A DNA stretch of 64,000 nt from Mesorhizobium sp. M1E.F.Ca.ET.045.02.1.1 (GCF_003952485.1 NZ_CP034447.1:6152501-6216500), one strand, 5' to 3'; counted from the stretch's first letter, positions 47,012 to 55,097 are shown. Made by a program: numbers and translations. The notes: generated by a model not told the origin, from the letters alone.

Positions 47012-47929
47012 ATGTCGCGACCCGATCTCAACCTGCTCGTCACGCTGGATGTGCTGCTTGCCGAAGGCAGCGTTGCCAAGGCGGCACGGCGGCTGAAGCT
47101 CAGCCCCTCGGCCATGAGCCGCGCCTTGGCAAGGCTGCGCGAGGCGACCGGCGATCCGCTTTTGGTGCGCGCCGGGCGCGGCCTGGTGCCGACGCCGCGC
47201 GCCATCGAGCTCGGCGCCGAGGTCGGCCGGCTGGTGAGGGACGCGGAGGCCGTACTGCGTCCGGCAGAACGGCTCGACCTCAAGCGGCTGGTCCGCAGCT
47301 TCACGCTGCGCAACAGCGACGGTTTCGTCGAGAATTTCGGCCCTGCCCTTTTAGCGCGCGTCGCGGAGGAAGCGCCGGGGGTGCAGCTCCGTTTCGTGCC
47401 GAAACCAGACAAGGACAGCGCGCCGATGCGCGAGGGCAGCGTCGACCTCGAAACCGGCGTGGTCGGCGGCTCGACCGGGCCGGAGGTGCGGGCGCAGGCG
47501 CTGTTCCGCGACCGCTTCGTCGGCGTCGTGCGGCCGGGTCATTCGTTGAGCGAAGGCGGGATCACCGCTGCCCGCTTCGCCGCCGGACGCCACATCCTGA
47601 TCTCGCGCCGCGGCCTCGATCGCGGGCCGGTCGATGACGCGCTGGAACTCGCGGGGCTGGCGCGGACGATCACGACCGTGGTCGGCGGCTTTGCCGAAGC
47701 GCTGGCGCTCGCCCGCGGCTCCGACCTCATCGCCACGGTGCCCGAGCGCTACACCGGCAAGCTCCGCGAAGGCCTGTTCACCTTCGCGCTGCCGATGCGG
47801 CTCGCCGGGCTCACCATCTCGCTGCTATGGCACCCGCGCGTCGACGCCGACCCGGCGCATCGCTGGCTGCGGGGGATCGTGCGCGAAGTGTGCGGGGAAC
47901 AGAAGCTGCCAATCTCCTCCATGGGATGA
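47012..47929 (+). CDS. LysR family transcriptional regulator (NodD/SyrM-like group)
   Basis: A 305-residue regulator. The winged helix (LNLLVTLDVLLAEGSVAKAARRLKLSPSAMSRALARLREATGDPLLVRAGRGLVPTPRA) has the LNLL opening typical of the PbuR/SyrM/NodD-like branch. The effector domain follows (FTLRNSDGFVENFGPALLARV). The start codon sits in the loop of a 7-base hairpin (GGTCGCG...CGCGACC, 47003-47022). Divergent from the MFS gene, its likely target. Confidence 0.92.
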   Translation: MSRPDLNLLVTLDVLLAEGSVAKAARRLKLSPSAMSRALARLREATGDPLLVRAGRGLVPTPRAIELGAEVGRLVRDAEAVLRPAERLDLKRLVRSFTLRNSDGFVENFGPALLARVAEEAPGVQLRFVPKPDKDSAPMREGSVDLETGVVGGSTGPEVRAQALFRDRFVGVVRPGHSLSEGGITAARFAAGRHILISRRGLDRGPVDDALELAGLARTITTVVGGFAEALALARGSDLIATVPERYTGKLREGLFTFALPMRLAGLTISLLWHPRVDADPAHRWLRGIVREVCGEQKLPISSMG

Positions 47930-48017
47930 GATCAGCTATCGCGACCACTTTCGCAATCGCCATCAAGCCAGCCTGCGAACGCCGCCACACTTGCATTGCA
48001 GGTCGCATTCCGCCTCA

Positions 48018-48031
48018 TTAGCTTAAGCTAA
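48018..48031. promoter_or_regulatory. Perfect 14-base palindrome in an AT-rich upstream region
   Basis: TTAGCTTAAGCTAA followed by an AT-rich stretch (ATAATGTTATCTATTTG). It lies 38 bases before the Cys-rich small gene and stands out in this GC-rich genome. Probably an operator or promoter element. Confidence 0.45.
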
Positions 48032-48068
48032 ATAATGTTATCTATTTGCTTGCCGAACAAACGGGCGC

Positions 48069-48338
48069 ATGCCTTGGAACCCGCGCACCGCCGTCGCGGC
48101 GTTACCAAGCCCGTTTGGACCGGCCGGAGGCCGTTTGAGCGATTTCAGAAAGTTCGCCTGCCCTCAATGCCAGGGGGCAGGCAAGGTGTTCCAATGCGAC
48201 AAGTGGGTCGCCTCCAACGGCACCTGCTGCCCGGCAGCCGGCAGCCGCCGCGACAATTGCCCCGGCCAGAGGCTGACCTGCCAGAACTGCAACGGGACCG
48301 GCCTGCGCGGCTACAGCGTGCCAGTCAGTCAGGAATAG
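48069..48338 (+). CDS. Small zinc-ribbon-like protein with two CxxCxGxG-type motifs
   Basis: An 89-residue protein. FACPQCQGAGKVFQCDKW and LTCQNCNGTGLRGY are two DnaJ-type CxxCxGxG half-sites, with further cysteines between (NGTCCPAAG, RDNCPG), so it should bind zinc. It has no J domain. Start at 48069 is uncertain; a TTG at about codon 23 (LSDFRKF) would give a compact 66-residue zinc protein. Function unknown. Confidence 0.6.
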   Translation: MPWNPRTAVAALPSPFGPAGGRLSDFRKFACPQCQGAGKVFQCDKWVASNGTCCPAAGSRRDNCPGQRLTCQNCNGTGLRGYSVPVSQE

Positions 48339-48373
48339 CCAAGCCTTTGACGATCGCCGAGGGCTGACGTCCC

Positions 48374-48496
48374 TCAGGCGCTGGCGCCGCCCATCAGCGC
48401 GGCGATCAGCGTTGCCAGGAAAATGAGCAACCCAAGCGCCATACGATCCAGCCACGTTTTGCGCCTGGCGAGAATCTCGAGCAACCGATCGGTCAT
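48374..48496 (-). CDS. Very small single-helix membrane protein
   Basis: A 40-residue protein: polar MTDRLLEILARRKTWLDR followed by a hydrophobic helix (MALGLLIFLATLIAALMGG). GGGAGGG lies 5 bases before the ATG at 48496, a strong site for such a short frame. Function unknown. Convergent with the zinc-ribbon gene. Confidence 0.55.
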   Translation of the reverse strand: MTDRLLEILARRKTWLDRMALGLLIFLATLIAALMGGASA

Positions 48497-49108
48497 CGCA
48501 CCCTCCCGCTCGCATCGTATATCATACCACACCGGCGTCAGGGCACCATGAAGCTGTTCACAGAGGTGCCTGATCTCTCCTCTCCAGGCAACGGCTTCCG
48601 TCTGCCGTGCCGACCGCTCCCTCAACCCCTCGAGAGGGAGATTTGGCCGTTCAAAGAGCGATATCTGGCGCCAATGTTGCGTTGCGGAAATGCCCCCAAA
48701 AAAAGTCAGGTTGAGAACCGAGCCTCGAAAACAGGTCAGCCGGCGAAAAACGAACCTATTCAAGCGGATAGGCACACAAGCCGCAGCCGGCTCGCGGGAT
48801 GGCCAAAAAGCCCGGAAATCCGCCATTTTCCGGGCCTGCGGCAACCGCATGGCGTGATCGCGGGGGACCAATTTCGGCCCTGCACAATGCGGAAAACGCC
48901 TCGCGCCGGGCTCCTCCCCCGGCGTTGACAGCAGGCCCGGCCAGTGGCACTCCGCAGTCACTGGTCACGCCATGACCGTTGCTGTTGGGGACGGACGGGG
49001 TTTCAGCAGCTTGGCGGCGGCGCCGGACGGGCGGGCACTATGCAGTGTACCGCCCGCTCCTGGCCGGAAGCGGCGCGAGGTTTCCGCGCGAGGGTCCGAA
49101 AACGTTCG
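48497..49108. other. Gene-poor stretch
   Basis: No supported gene. A RIME-like terminal fragment (CCCCTCGAGAGGGAGATTT) lies at about 48626-48644. The open frames here lack ribosome sites and normal composition. An AT-richer part (48690-48760) has no recognisable element. Confidence 0.5.
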
Positions 49109-49198
49109 TCAGATCGCTATGGACGCGCCGTTGGCGGCCGTGACGGCGGAGAGCTTTCCGCGCTTGTCAAGCGTCGGCTTGCTGTATGCTTTCTTCAT
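49109..49198 (-). CDS. Putative RiPP precursor with lasso-type leader, copy 2
   Basis: A 29-residue peptide: MKKAYSKPTLDKRGKLSAV then TAANGASIAI. Y5, P8, L10, G14 and T20 match exactly the lasso-peptide leader motif YxxPxLxxxGxxxxxT recognised by RRE (B1) proteins. Only about 8 residues follow the Thr-Ala and none is Asp or Glu at ring-forming positions, so a classical lasso product is unlikely. AGGGGGA lies 7 bases before the ATG. A CTTGAC -35-like element (49257-49252) precedes it. A paralogue lies 180 bases upstream. No lasso cyclase or protease gene is nearby. Confidence 0.72.
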   Translation of the reverse strand: MKKAYSKPTLDKRGKLSAVTAANGASIAI

Positions 49199-49285
49199 CG
49201 AGATTCCCCCTGAACACGATCCGCGCAAAATGAGCGCCGCGGGGGGCGATTGTCAAGTTTGGACAGTCGGCAGCCGGGGCGGATC

Positions 49286-49378
49286 TCAGAACGTGAATCC
49301 GGACGACGGCGCGGCGGCGGTCACGGCCGAAAGCCTGCCGCGCTTTTGCAGCCTGGGCTTCTCGTAGGTCTTCTTCAT
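49286..49378 (-). CDS. Putative RiPP precursor with lasso-type leader, copy 1
   Basis: A 30-residue peptide: MKKTYEKPRLQKRGRLSAV then TAAAPSSGFTF. Y5, P8, L10, G14 and T20 fit YxxPxLxxxGxxxxxT, with the same spacing as copy 2; the two agree in 16 of the first 21 residues while the tails differ, as in leader/core precursors. AGGA lies about 9 bases before the ATG. The upstream region shares CTTGACA-N12/13-GCGCTCA-N2-TGCGC with copy 2. It starts 70 bases after the stop of the 310-residue gene on the same strand. Confidence 0.75.
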   Translation of the reverse strand: MKKTYEKPRLQKRGRLSAVTAAAPSSGFTF

Positions 49379-49447
49379 CGTCCGTTCCTGCACGGGTCAA
49401 CGACCGGCGCAGGTGAGCGCGATGCGGCCGCACTGTCAAGCACGCCC

Positions 49448-50380
49448 TTAGCCCGCATGCTGCAGCCAGTGGCGGTCGAACACTTCGATGATGGCGCGGA
49501 ATTCGGCCGGCGGGATCTGGTTGACGCCGCCGTCGCTTTCGGCGCTGAGGAACTGGCCGAGCTGCCGGTCGACCGCGTCCGGATGCTCGATGACGATGCC
49601 GAGGCTCGCCAGGTCGGCGGCGATCGAGGTTCCAGGCGACAAGTACCCGCCCCATTGTTCGGCGGCGGGCGCATCGCGCAGGCGCACCAACAAGATCCTG
49701 GTGAGCGAGGGTTGCGGCTCGGGGCCGATGATGGCGGTGCCGCACATATAGCCGCCGAGCACACTCACCGGCTGCGTCTGCGGAAACAGGCAAAGGAAGA
49801 ACTGCGCCTCGCCGCCGACCTCCTTCAGATGCAGATAGAGGCTGCGCTTTGCCGGCGTGACCGGGCCGCCGAGCTGCAACTGGCCGGTCGGCAACGTCTC
49901 GCGATAGGTGGCGGTGAACCCATGCACGCCCGGACCGGCCTCGATCGACAGGCGGCCCCTGATGAGTTGGCCGCGATAATAGGGCGACCAGGCGCGCGAA
50001 TAGCAGGCGTAGGTTCCGGCAAGCGCCTGGCCGACGCCCTTGTCGTCGTGTCCGGGCGAGGCCTCCGACTGGGCGCTTGCGCGGCGTTCGAGCTCCGCCG
50101 TATCGATGCCGTGGCGTGCCGCTATCGTGGCCGCGAAGGTCGGCAGATCGCTCTCAGCGATCCAGGCGCCGGGCTGTTCGAGGCGCAGCACTTTCGCCCA
50201 ATCTTCATAGACGCTGTGCTCGCGAGGCTGGGCGCGGCCCTGGAGCCATTTGTCGGCCCGGCCGACATCGAAAGCCGTCTTCGGGTTGACGGCGCGGAAC
50301 GCCGCCGCCAGGTCCTTGCGGGTGGCGGTTCCGAGCACGACCGAAGTCAGTCGCAACTTCTGCGCGATATTCAGTGCCAT
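49448..50380 (-). CDS. Unrecognised 310-residue protein beside the RiPP-like precursors
   Basis: No family was recognised. Residues 1-65 look like a small helical DNA-binding or adaptor domain (IAQKLRLTSVVLGTATRKDLAAAFRAVNP, VGRADKWLQGRAQPREHSVYEDWAKVL). About 110-300 is an alpha/beta sensor-like domain with beta strands (GTYACYSRAW, VHGFTATYRETL, LHLKEVGG). There is no signal peptide or membrane helix. ATG at 50380. It lies upstream of both leader peptides on the same strand, so a regulatory or maturation role is possible but only positional. Confidence 0.75.
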   Translation of the reverse strand: MALNIAQKLRLTSVVLGTATRKDLAAAFRAVNPKTAFDVGRADKWLQGRAQPREHSVYEDWAKVLRLEQPGAWIAESDLPTFAATIAARHGIDTAELERRASAQSEASPGHDDKGVGQALAGTYACYSRAWSPYYRGQLIRGRLSIEAGPGVHGFTATYRETLPTGQLQLGGPVTPAKRSLYLHLKEVGGEAQFFLCLFPQTQPVSVLGGYMCGTAIIGPEPQPSLTRILLVRLRDAPAAEQWGGYLSPGTSIAADLASLGIVIEHPDAVDRQLGQFLSAESDGGVNQIPPAEFRAIIEVFDRHWLQHAG

Positions 50381-50735
50381 CCGGCTGCACCCGTTGCATC
50401 CCGATGGAATCGGGATCGGCCTCCTGTTCGAGCGAAGATCATGCTTTCAGGCTCGCCGCAAGGCCGCTGTGCAAGACATTCACCAGGATCCGCGCTCTTA
50501 GCCGACTAGTTTTCCATATGCTAATATTCCAGGAATTCCAGAGAATTCCACGGTGTTCCGCATGTACTCTCTTTTCGGGTCGGCGACCAGCGCTAAGCTC
50601 GCGACGGGCAAGGGGCAGACCGTCAGGAAAAACGCGCTGAATGTGGGGCTTGAGTTCCCCTTTCCTTCGTAGAGCTGTGACACGCTCGATTTCGAGCAAC
50701 GGCGAAACCCGGCTTTCGGGAACAACCGAACCGTA
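50381..50735. other. Divergent intergenic region, nothing recognised
   Basis: Lies between two divergent genes. It contains AT-richer stretches (about 50505-50560, AATTCCAGAGAATTCC) suited to promoters, but no clear -35/-10 pair or repeat was identified. Confidence 0.4.
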
Positions 50736-51005
50736 ATGCCACCTCCTCAGGAAGGAACGGCTTCACATGACCTCAACCGCCTCTTCCAGACTCACTTCAT
50801 TGTATTCACCGCGGGATGCATCGCATTGGCGCTGCTCTTTGCCAACGCGCCCGACGGAGGCCTTACCTCGAAAGTTCCCCAGGCGCCCGCGGCGCAGGCT
50901 CTTCAACCGACGCGCATCGCCATCGACAACGACACGCACGCGATTCGCTTCTACATCGACGGCAGGCAGGTCGCCCTGCTCGACGCGTCCGGTTTCAAAC
51001 ATTGA
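50736..51005 (+). CDS. Small membrane-anchored hypothetical protein
   Basis: An 89-residue frame with one hydrophobic helix ([19 protein letters not shown], about 22-40) and a soluble tail ([28 protein letters not shown]) that looks periplasmic. No good ribosome site precedes the ATG at 50736. The next gene follows after 31 bases with a GAGGAGG site. Probably real but unproven. Confidence 0.5.
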   Translation: MPPPQEGTASHDLNRLFQTHFIVFTAGCIALALLFANAPDGGLTSKVPQAPAAQALQPTRIAIDNDTHAIRFYIDGRQVALLDASGFKH

Positions 51006-51036
51006 GGAGGCGGCAAAGCCAAGAGGGAACATCGTC

Positions 51037-51267
51037 ATGAAAATCATCCTGTCGGCGCTATCGGCGCTTGTCCTCACGTTTGCCCTGCCGCAAGCAGCGG
51101 AGGCTAAGACGAAAATCCTGGCAACCGAGATAAAGTGCAACACCGAGAAACACCGGCCGCTGCTCGATGAAAAAGCCACCGGCGGCATTATGCTTCCGGC
51201 CGGCGCGATGGCGAAGACCGCCGAACCGGGCCAGGCCTATCCGCCGCCGCTGGACCTGCATTTCTAG
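51037..51267 (+). CDS. Small secreted hypothetical protein
   Basis: A 76-residue protein with a signal peptide (MKIILSALSALVLTFALPQAAEA, cleavage near 23), a single Cys (IKCNTEK) and a Pro-rich end (YPPPLDLHF). A 44-base-type palindrome copy starts 3 bases after its TAG. Function unknown; likely co-transcribed with the gene before it. Confidence 0.62.
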   Translation: MKIILSALSALVLTFALPQAAEAKTKILATEIKCNTEKHRPLLDEKATGGIMLPAGAMAKTAEPGQAYPPPLDLHF

Positions 51268-51269
51268 AA

Positions 51270-51312
51270 GCAATTCGACGAGAAATGCTCAGCGGCTTCC
51301 GTCCGGAATTGC
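51270..51312. repeat. Diverged copy of the 44-base palindromic repeat
   Basis: Starts GCAATTCGACGAGAAATGCT and ends GGCTTCCGTCCGGAATTGC, the reverse-complement orientation of the copies at 25151 and 62357. It immediately follows the stop codon of the secreted-protein gene and could fold as a 3' hairpin. Confidence 0.8.
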
Positions 51313-51511
51313 TTAAGACAAAAGGGGAGCCGTTCACGGGAGGCCGCTCGGCGGCTGCGGATCGGCGAGGAAAAACGATCGGCCGGGCAAAAGGCCGAAC
51401 CAGATAGCCACCCAGCCAGCCTGAGGGTTGGGAGGCTTGGCGCTGCCGGCGGGGGCCGGCGCCCGCCCGCGCGGATCGCAAAGCTGCGGTCCGCGCGGGC
51501 CTAATTTTTCG

Positions 51512-51930
51512 GAGCCAGTTTTTCAGGCCAAGTCCATTTCTTCTTCGGGCCAAGTCATTCTTGACGAAAGGACGGCGAACCGGAAAGCTCGTCGCGGCGC
51601 GGCGCCAGGAGGCGCGGCGTGGTCGGCGACAGTGTCTCGCTGGAAGAGGCGCGGGCTTCAGCACGCAAGGTCGGGCTGTCGATGCTCGGGAGCCTCACGC
51701 GCGAGCTCGGCAGCCTCGACAGGATCACCGGCTGGTGCCGCGTGCACGGCATGGTCAATTCGGCGCCACGCTTCACCGCGACGCCGGCAGTGATGAACGG
51801 CTTTTCCGATCTTATCCTCGAGGTCTTCGGCCCGGAGGTCGGCCGCCACGCCCGCACGGCAATCGGCGTCGCCGCCCTGCCGTTCGATCTCCCGGTCGAG
51901 ATCGAGGCGGAGGTGACGATTGAGGGGTGA
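51512..51930 (+). pseudogene. Decayed RidA (YjgF/YER057c) gene
   Basis: The C-terminal 100 residues are intact from about 51619 (DSVSLEEARASARKVG; LGSLDRITGWCRVHGMVNSAPRF; HARTAIGVAALPFDLPVEIEAEVTIEG), the RidA imine-deaminase fold. Earlier parts of the fold are in other frames: SSSGQVILDE (from about 51539, like the SGQ-x-P-x-D strand) and GKLVAA (about 51580). At least two frameshifts are needed, and nothing recognisable precedes 51512. RidA is normally 125-155 residues. The remnant is probably nonfunctional. Confidence 0.72.
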
Positions 51931-51999
51931 TCGGCTTGACCAGCCCATCATCGGCGCGATAGGCGGACGCACCGTCATTCAAACGATGAAAGACCCGAC

Positions 52000-52221
52000 A
52001 TGACAGACGCGATCGTAAAAGACAGCAACGGCACGCCGCTGAAGGATGGCGACTCCGTGACCCTGATCAAGGACCTCAAGGTCAAGGGCACGTCCGAGAC
52101 GATCAAGCGCGGCACGCTGGTGAAGAACATCCGCCTCACCGGCAATCCCGGCGAGATCGAATGCAACACCAAGCAGGTGAAGGGCCTGGTGCTGAAGACG
52201 GAGTTTTTGAAGAAGGCGTGA
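52000..52221 (+). CDS. PhnA-domain (YjdM-like) protein
   Basis: A 73-residue protein corresponding to the C-terminal PhnA domain: VKDSNGTPLKDGDSVTLIKDLKVKGTSETIKRGTLVKNIRL and LKTEFLKK. The N-terminal zinc ribbon of full YjdM (about 110 residues) is absent; single-domain forms of this length are common in rhizobia. Annotated elsewhere as alkylphosphonate utilisation operon protein, although it is not a phosphonatase. Start ATG at 52000. Confidence 0.85.
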   Translation: MTDAIVKDSNGTPLKDGDSVTLIKDLKVKGTSETIKRGTLVKNIRLTGNPGEIECNTKQVKGLVLKTEFLKKA

Positions 52222-52254
52222 TTGAGGCGGAGAGCGCTGCGCGGGCGACAGCCA

Positions 52255-52433
52255 ATCTCCCCCCTTGCGGGGGAGATGTCCGGCAGGACAGAGGGGGGTG
52301 CTGTCCCTCCAACCTCTCTGCATTCGGCCTGCTTTCCTGAGACATGGGATTTTTGTCAGGCAGAGCGGGAAACGCCGCGTTCCTTCGCACCCCCCTCTGC
52401 CCTGCCGGGCATCTCCCCCGCAAGGGGGGAGAT
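52255..52433. repeat. RIME-like element, complete copy
   Basis: Arms ATCTCCCCCCTTGCGGGGGA/GATGTCCGGCAGGACAGAGG and CCCCCCTCTGCCCTGCCGGG/CATCTCCCCCGCAAGGGGGG. Fills most of the 355-base gap before the acyltransferase gene; the remaining 52440-52570 should hold that gene's promoter. Confidence 0.9.
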
Positions 52434-52576
52434 CGGCAGTTCCGGCGCCGCGCGCGCCCCTCGCCATCTCCCCCTATGTTGCACTGCGTTAGATTTGTTG
52501 CATTGCAATATGAGCGCGTAGAGCCGAGGCTTGATCCCAAGGCGGGATACGAACGACCGTTGCGAGGTTCGTCTTC

Positions 52577-54535
52577 GTGCCAGCACCATCGCCGGATTTC
52601 CGGCCCGACATCGAGGGGTTGCGCGCGCTCGCCGTGGCGGGCGTCGTCGCTTTCCATTTCGGCCTCAGCGCGCTGCCCGGCGGCTTTGCCGGCGTCGACA
52701 TCTTCTTCGTCATCTCCGGCTACCTGATCACCCGCCATCTCACCACCGAGATTTCACAGACCGGCCGGCTCGATTTCCTGCGCTTCTACGCCCGGCGCGC
52801 GCGCAGGCTGCTGCCGGTGGCGCTTTTCGTCATCGCCGCGACGCTTGCCGCGGGCGCGATCATCCTGTCGCCGGAGGAGCAGGCGCTCTATTCCAAGGGC
52901 GCGATGTTCGCCTCGGCCTATATGATCAACCTGTGGCTGATCCGCTGGTCGTTCGACTATTTCGCCAACGACGCCGCCAACAACCCCTTCATCCACTACT
53001 GGTCGCTGTCGGTGGAGGAGCAGTTCTATCTCGCCTGGCCGGCGCTCTTGATGCTGGCGGCCTGGCTGAAGCCCGGCAAGCGGACCATCATGTTTGCGAT
53101 CGGCATTGCTGGCCTCGTCTCCTTCGCGGTCTGCGCGTGGCTGACCCCCGTGTCGCAGCCCTGGGCCTTCTATTTCTCGCCGCTGCGCGCCTGGGAGTTC
53201 GCCGCCGGCGGGCTGGCCTCGATGGCGCCGGCATGGCTGCTGGAGAGGCGCCCGCGGCTTGCCCTGGCGTTCAGCCTCTGCGGGCTGGCGCTGATTGCTT
53301 TCGCTTACCTTACCTTCAGCGAGGAGGCTCCCTTCCCCGGTTTTCTGGCCCTGGTGCCGGTTGCCGGCACTGTCCTTCTGCTGCTGGCGGGCGCGGCCGA
53401 CGCGAGGAGTGGCCCCAGCGCCCTCCTCGCGCTGCCGCCCTTGCAGTGGATCGGAAAACTTTCCTATTCGCTCTATCTGTGGCACTGGCCGGTCATCGTC
53501 TATGCCGGCATGCTGGTGGAGGAGCTGACGCTCGCCCAACGCCTGGCCTGCCTCGGGCTGACGCTGGCGCTTTCGGCACTGAGCTACCATCTCATCGAGA
53601 ATCCGATCCGCCGCAACGGCTGGCTTATGGCCAATGCGGCGCGGGCGCTGGTGCCGGCCCTCCTCCTGACCGGCACCGGCGTCGCAGCCGCCTACGGCAA
53701 TGCCGCGCTTGCGGTGCGCCACCAGAACCCCGAGCAGCGCAGCATCGCGGCAAGCGCCGCCGAACCCGCGACCGCGCGCGCCAAGGCCTGCGTCGAGGGC
53801 TACGACACGGTGACGCCGAAACCCTGTGTGTTCGGCAATGGCCAGCGCATGATCGCGCTGTTCGGCGATTCCCACGCCGATCATTGGTCGACGCCGCTGA
53901 TCGAGGCGGGCAAAAAGAACGGCTACCGCGTCGAAACCTGGCTGAAAAGCTCGTGCCGTCCCTCGCGCTACTCCTACTTCGTCACGAAGCTCAACCGCGA
54001 CTACCGCGAATGCGACCAATGGCGCGAGCAGGCGATCAAGGAGATCATTGCCGCGAAGCCTTCGCTGGTGGTGATCTCGGAGCTGGCGCTGACCTCTTCG
54101 CGCAAGATGGCGGAAGGCAAGGGCCAGCCGGACACGCCGGACGCCGTGTGGCGGGCCGGCCTGCGTTCGACGCTTACGAGCCTGAGCAAGGCCGGGCTGA
54201 AGATCGCCTTCATCCGCGACGTGCCGTTCAACGACGAGAACATCGACACCTGCGTGTCGCGCGCGCTGTGGCGCGACAAGGCGCCTTCGCTCTGCGACCA
54301 GACCCGCGCCGATGCCGCCAACGACAAGATGGCGGCGATCGAGCGCGAGATCGTCACCAGCGTGCCCAACGCCTCTTACGTCGACCTTACCGACCGCTTC
54401 TGCAACGCCACCACCTGCCACGTCTTCATCGACGGCCAGCTCGCCTTCCGCGACCAGCATCACCTAGCGACGCCGTTCGCGGAATCGCTGGAGCCGGAGG
54501 TGGAGAAAAGGGTGATTTCCAAGGTGGGGCGGTAG
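52577..54535 (+). CDS. Acyltransferase 3 / SGNH hydrolase fusion (OafA/YrhL family)
   Basis: A 652-residue inner-membrane O-acyltransferase that modifies cell-surface polysaccharide. The N-terminal 350 residues have FRPDIEGLRALAVAGVVAFHF, the catalytic-region R and H, GGFAGVDIFFVISGYLI and about ten helices (FIHYWSLSVEEQFYL in the loop). The periplasmic C-terminal half is an SGNH domain with IALFGDSHADHW (catalytic Ser) and the late DQHHLA (Asp-His). The start is GTG at 52577; no ATG is closer to the fold start. Surface target unknown. Confidence 0.92.
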   Translation: MPAPSPDFRPDIEGLRALAVAGVVAFHFGLSALPGGFAGVDIFFVISGYLITRHLTTEISQTGRLDFLRFYARRARRLLPVALFVIAATLAAGAIILSPEEQALYSKGAMFASAYMINLWLIRWSFDYFANDAANNPFIHYWSLSVEEQFYLAWPALLMLAAWLKPGKRTIMFAIGIAGLVSFAVCAWLTPVSQPWAFYFSPLRAWEFAAGGLASMAPAWLLERRPRLALAFSLCGLALIAFAYLTFSEEAPFPGFLALVPVAGTVLLLLAGAADARSGPSALLALPPLQWIGKLSYSLYLWHWPVIVYAGMLVEELTLAQRLACLGLTLALSALSYHLIENPIRRNGWLMANAARALVPALLLTGTGVAAAYGNAALAVRHQNPEQRSIAASAAEPATARAKACVEGYDTVTPKPCVFGNGQRMIALFGDSHADHWSTPLIEAGKKNGYRVETWLKSSCRPSRYSYFVTKLNRDYRECDQWREQAIKEIIAAKPSLVVISELALTSSRKMAEGKGQPDTPDAVWRAGLRSTLTSLSKAGLKIAFIRDVPFNDENIDTCVSRALWRDKAPSLCDQTRADAANDKMAAIEREIVTSVPNASYVDLTDRFCNATTCHVFIDGQLAFRDQHHLATPFAESLEPEVEKRVISKVGR

Positions 54536-54553
54536 GCAGGTCGATCGAGCGCG

Positions 54554-54722
54554 TGATCTCCCCTTGCGGGGAGATGGCCGGCAGGCCAGAGGGGGGTGCT
54601 GTCCCGCCAGCGTGTCAACTGGAGAGGTTGCGACTCCCGATGGTTGAAGCCGTTATCGGAAGGGTTGGCGATCCTTCACACCCCCCTGCCCTGCCGGGCA
54701 TCTCCCCCGCAAGGGGTAGATC
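54554..54722. repeat. RIME-like element, slightly degenerate
   Basis: Arms GATCTCCCCTTGCGGGGAGA/TGGCCGGCAGGCCAGAGGGG and CACCCCCCTGCCCTGCCGGG/CATCTCCCCCGCAAGGGGTA. It lies between the convergent acyltransferase and cupin genes. Confidence 0.85.
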
Positions 54723-54743
54723 GGCAGTTTCGGCGAAGGCGCT

Positions 54744-55097
54744 CTATCCCACCACGACGACAAAATGCTTGGTCACCGGCTCGAGGATCTGCCAGGTACC
54801 CTTGAAATCGGCCTCGACCACGAAGGCGTCGCCGGGACCGACCTCGACCGGCTCGCCGCCATCCGGGGTGATGACGATGCGGCCGGCGATCATGTGCACG
54901 AATTCATAGTCGGTGTAGGTGGCATGGTAGGTGCCGGGCGAGGCGCGCCAGGTGCCCGACATCACTTTGCCGTCCTCGGCGGTGTGCTGGACGGCGGTCT
55001 GCATGGTCGGCCTGCCCTCGACGACGACCCAGCCCGGCAGATCGCCGGCCTCGGCATGCTCGACGGCGCCGAATTTGAGGATGGTGGGCTTGGTCAT
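54744..55097 (-). CDS. Cupin domain protein
   Basis: A 117-residue single-domain beta-barrel. SPGTYHATYTDYEFVHMIAGRIVITPDGGEPVEVGPGDAFVVEADFKGTWQ covers the two cupin motifs, with E and H of the first as possible metal ligands. This fits the Cupin_3/EutQ-like group. The ATG at 55097 with CAGGAG upstream is preferred to a longer frame to 55181. Role unknown. Confidence 0.86.
   Translation of the reverse strand: MTKPTILKFGAVEHAEAGDLPGWVVVEGRPTMQTAVQHTAEDGKVMSGTWRASPGTYHATYTDYEFVHMIAGRIVITPDGGEPVEVGPGDAFVVEADFKGTWQILEPVTKHFVVVVG

Noticed and set aside
48548..48928. Possible 126-residue plus-strand protein
   Set aside because: No ribosome site, no domain, covers a repeat fragment and mixed composition.
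49109..49378. Classical lasso peptide cluster
   Set aside because: Only the leader motif fits; the cores are 8-9 residues with no ring-forming acidic residue and no cyclase genes are nearby.
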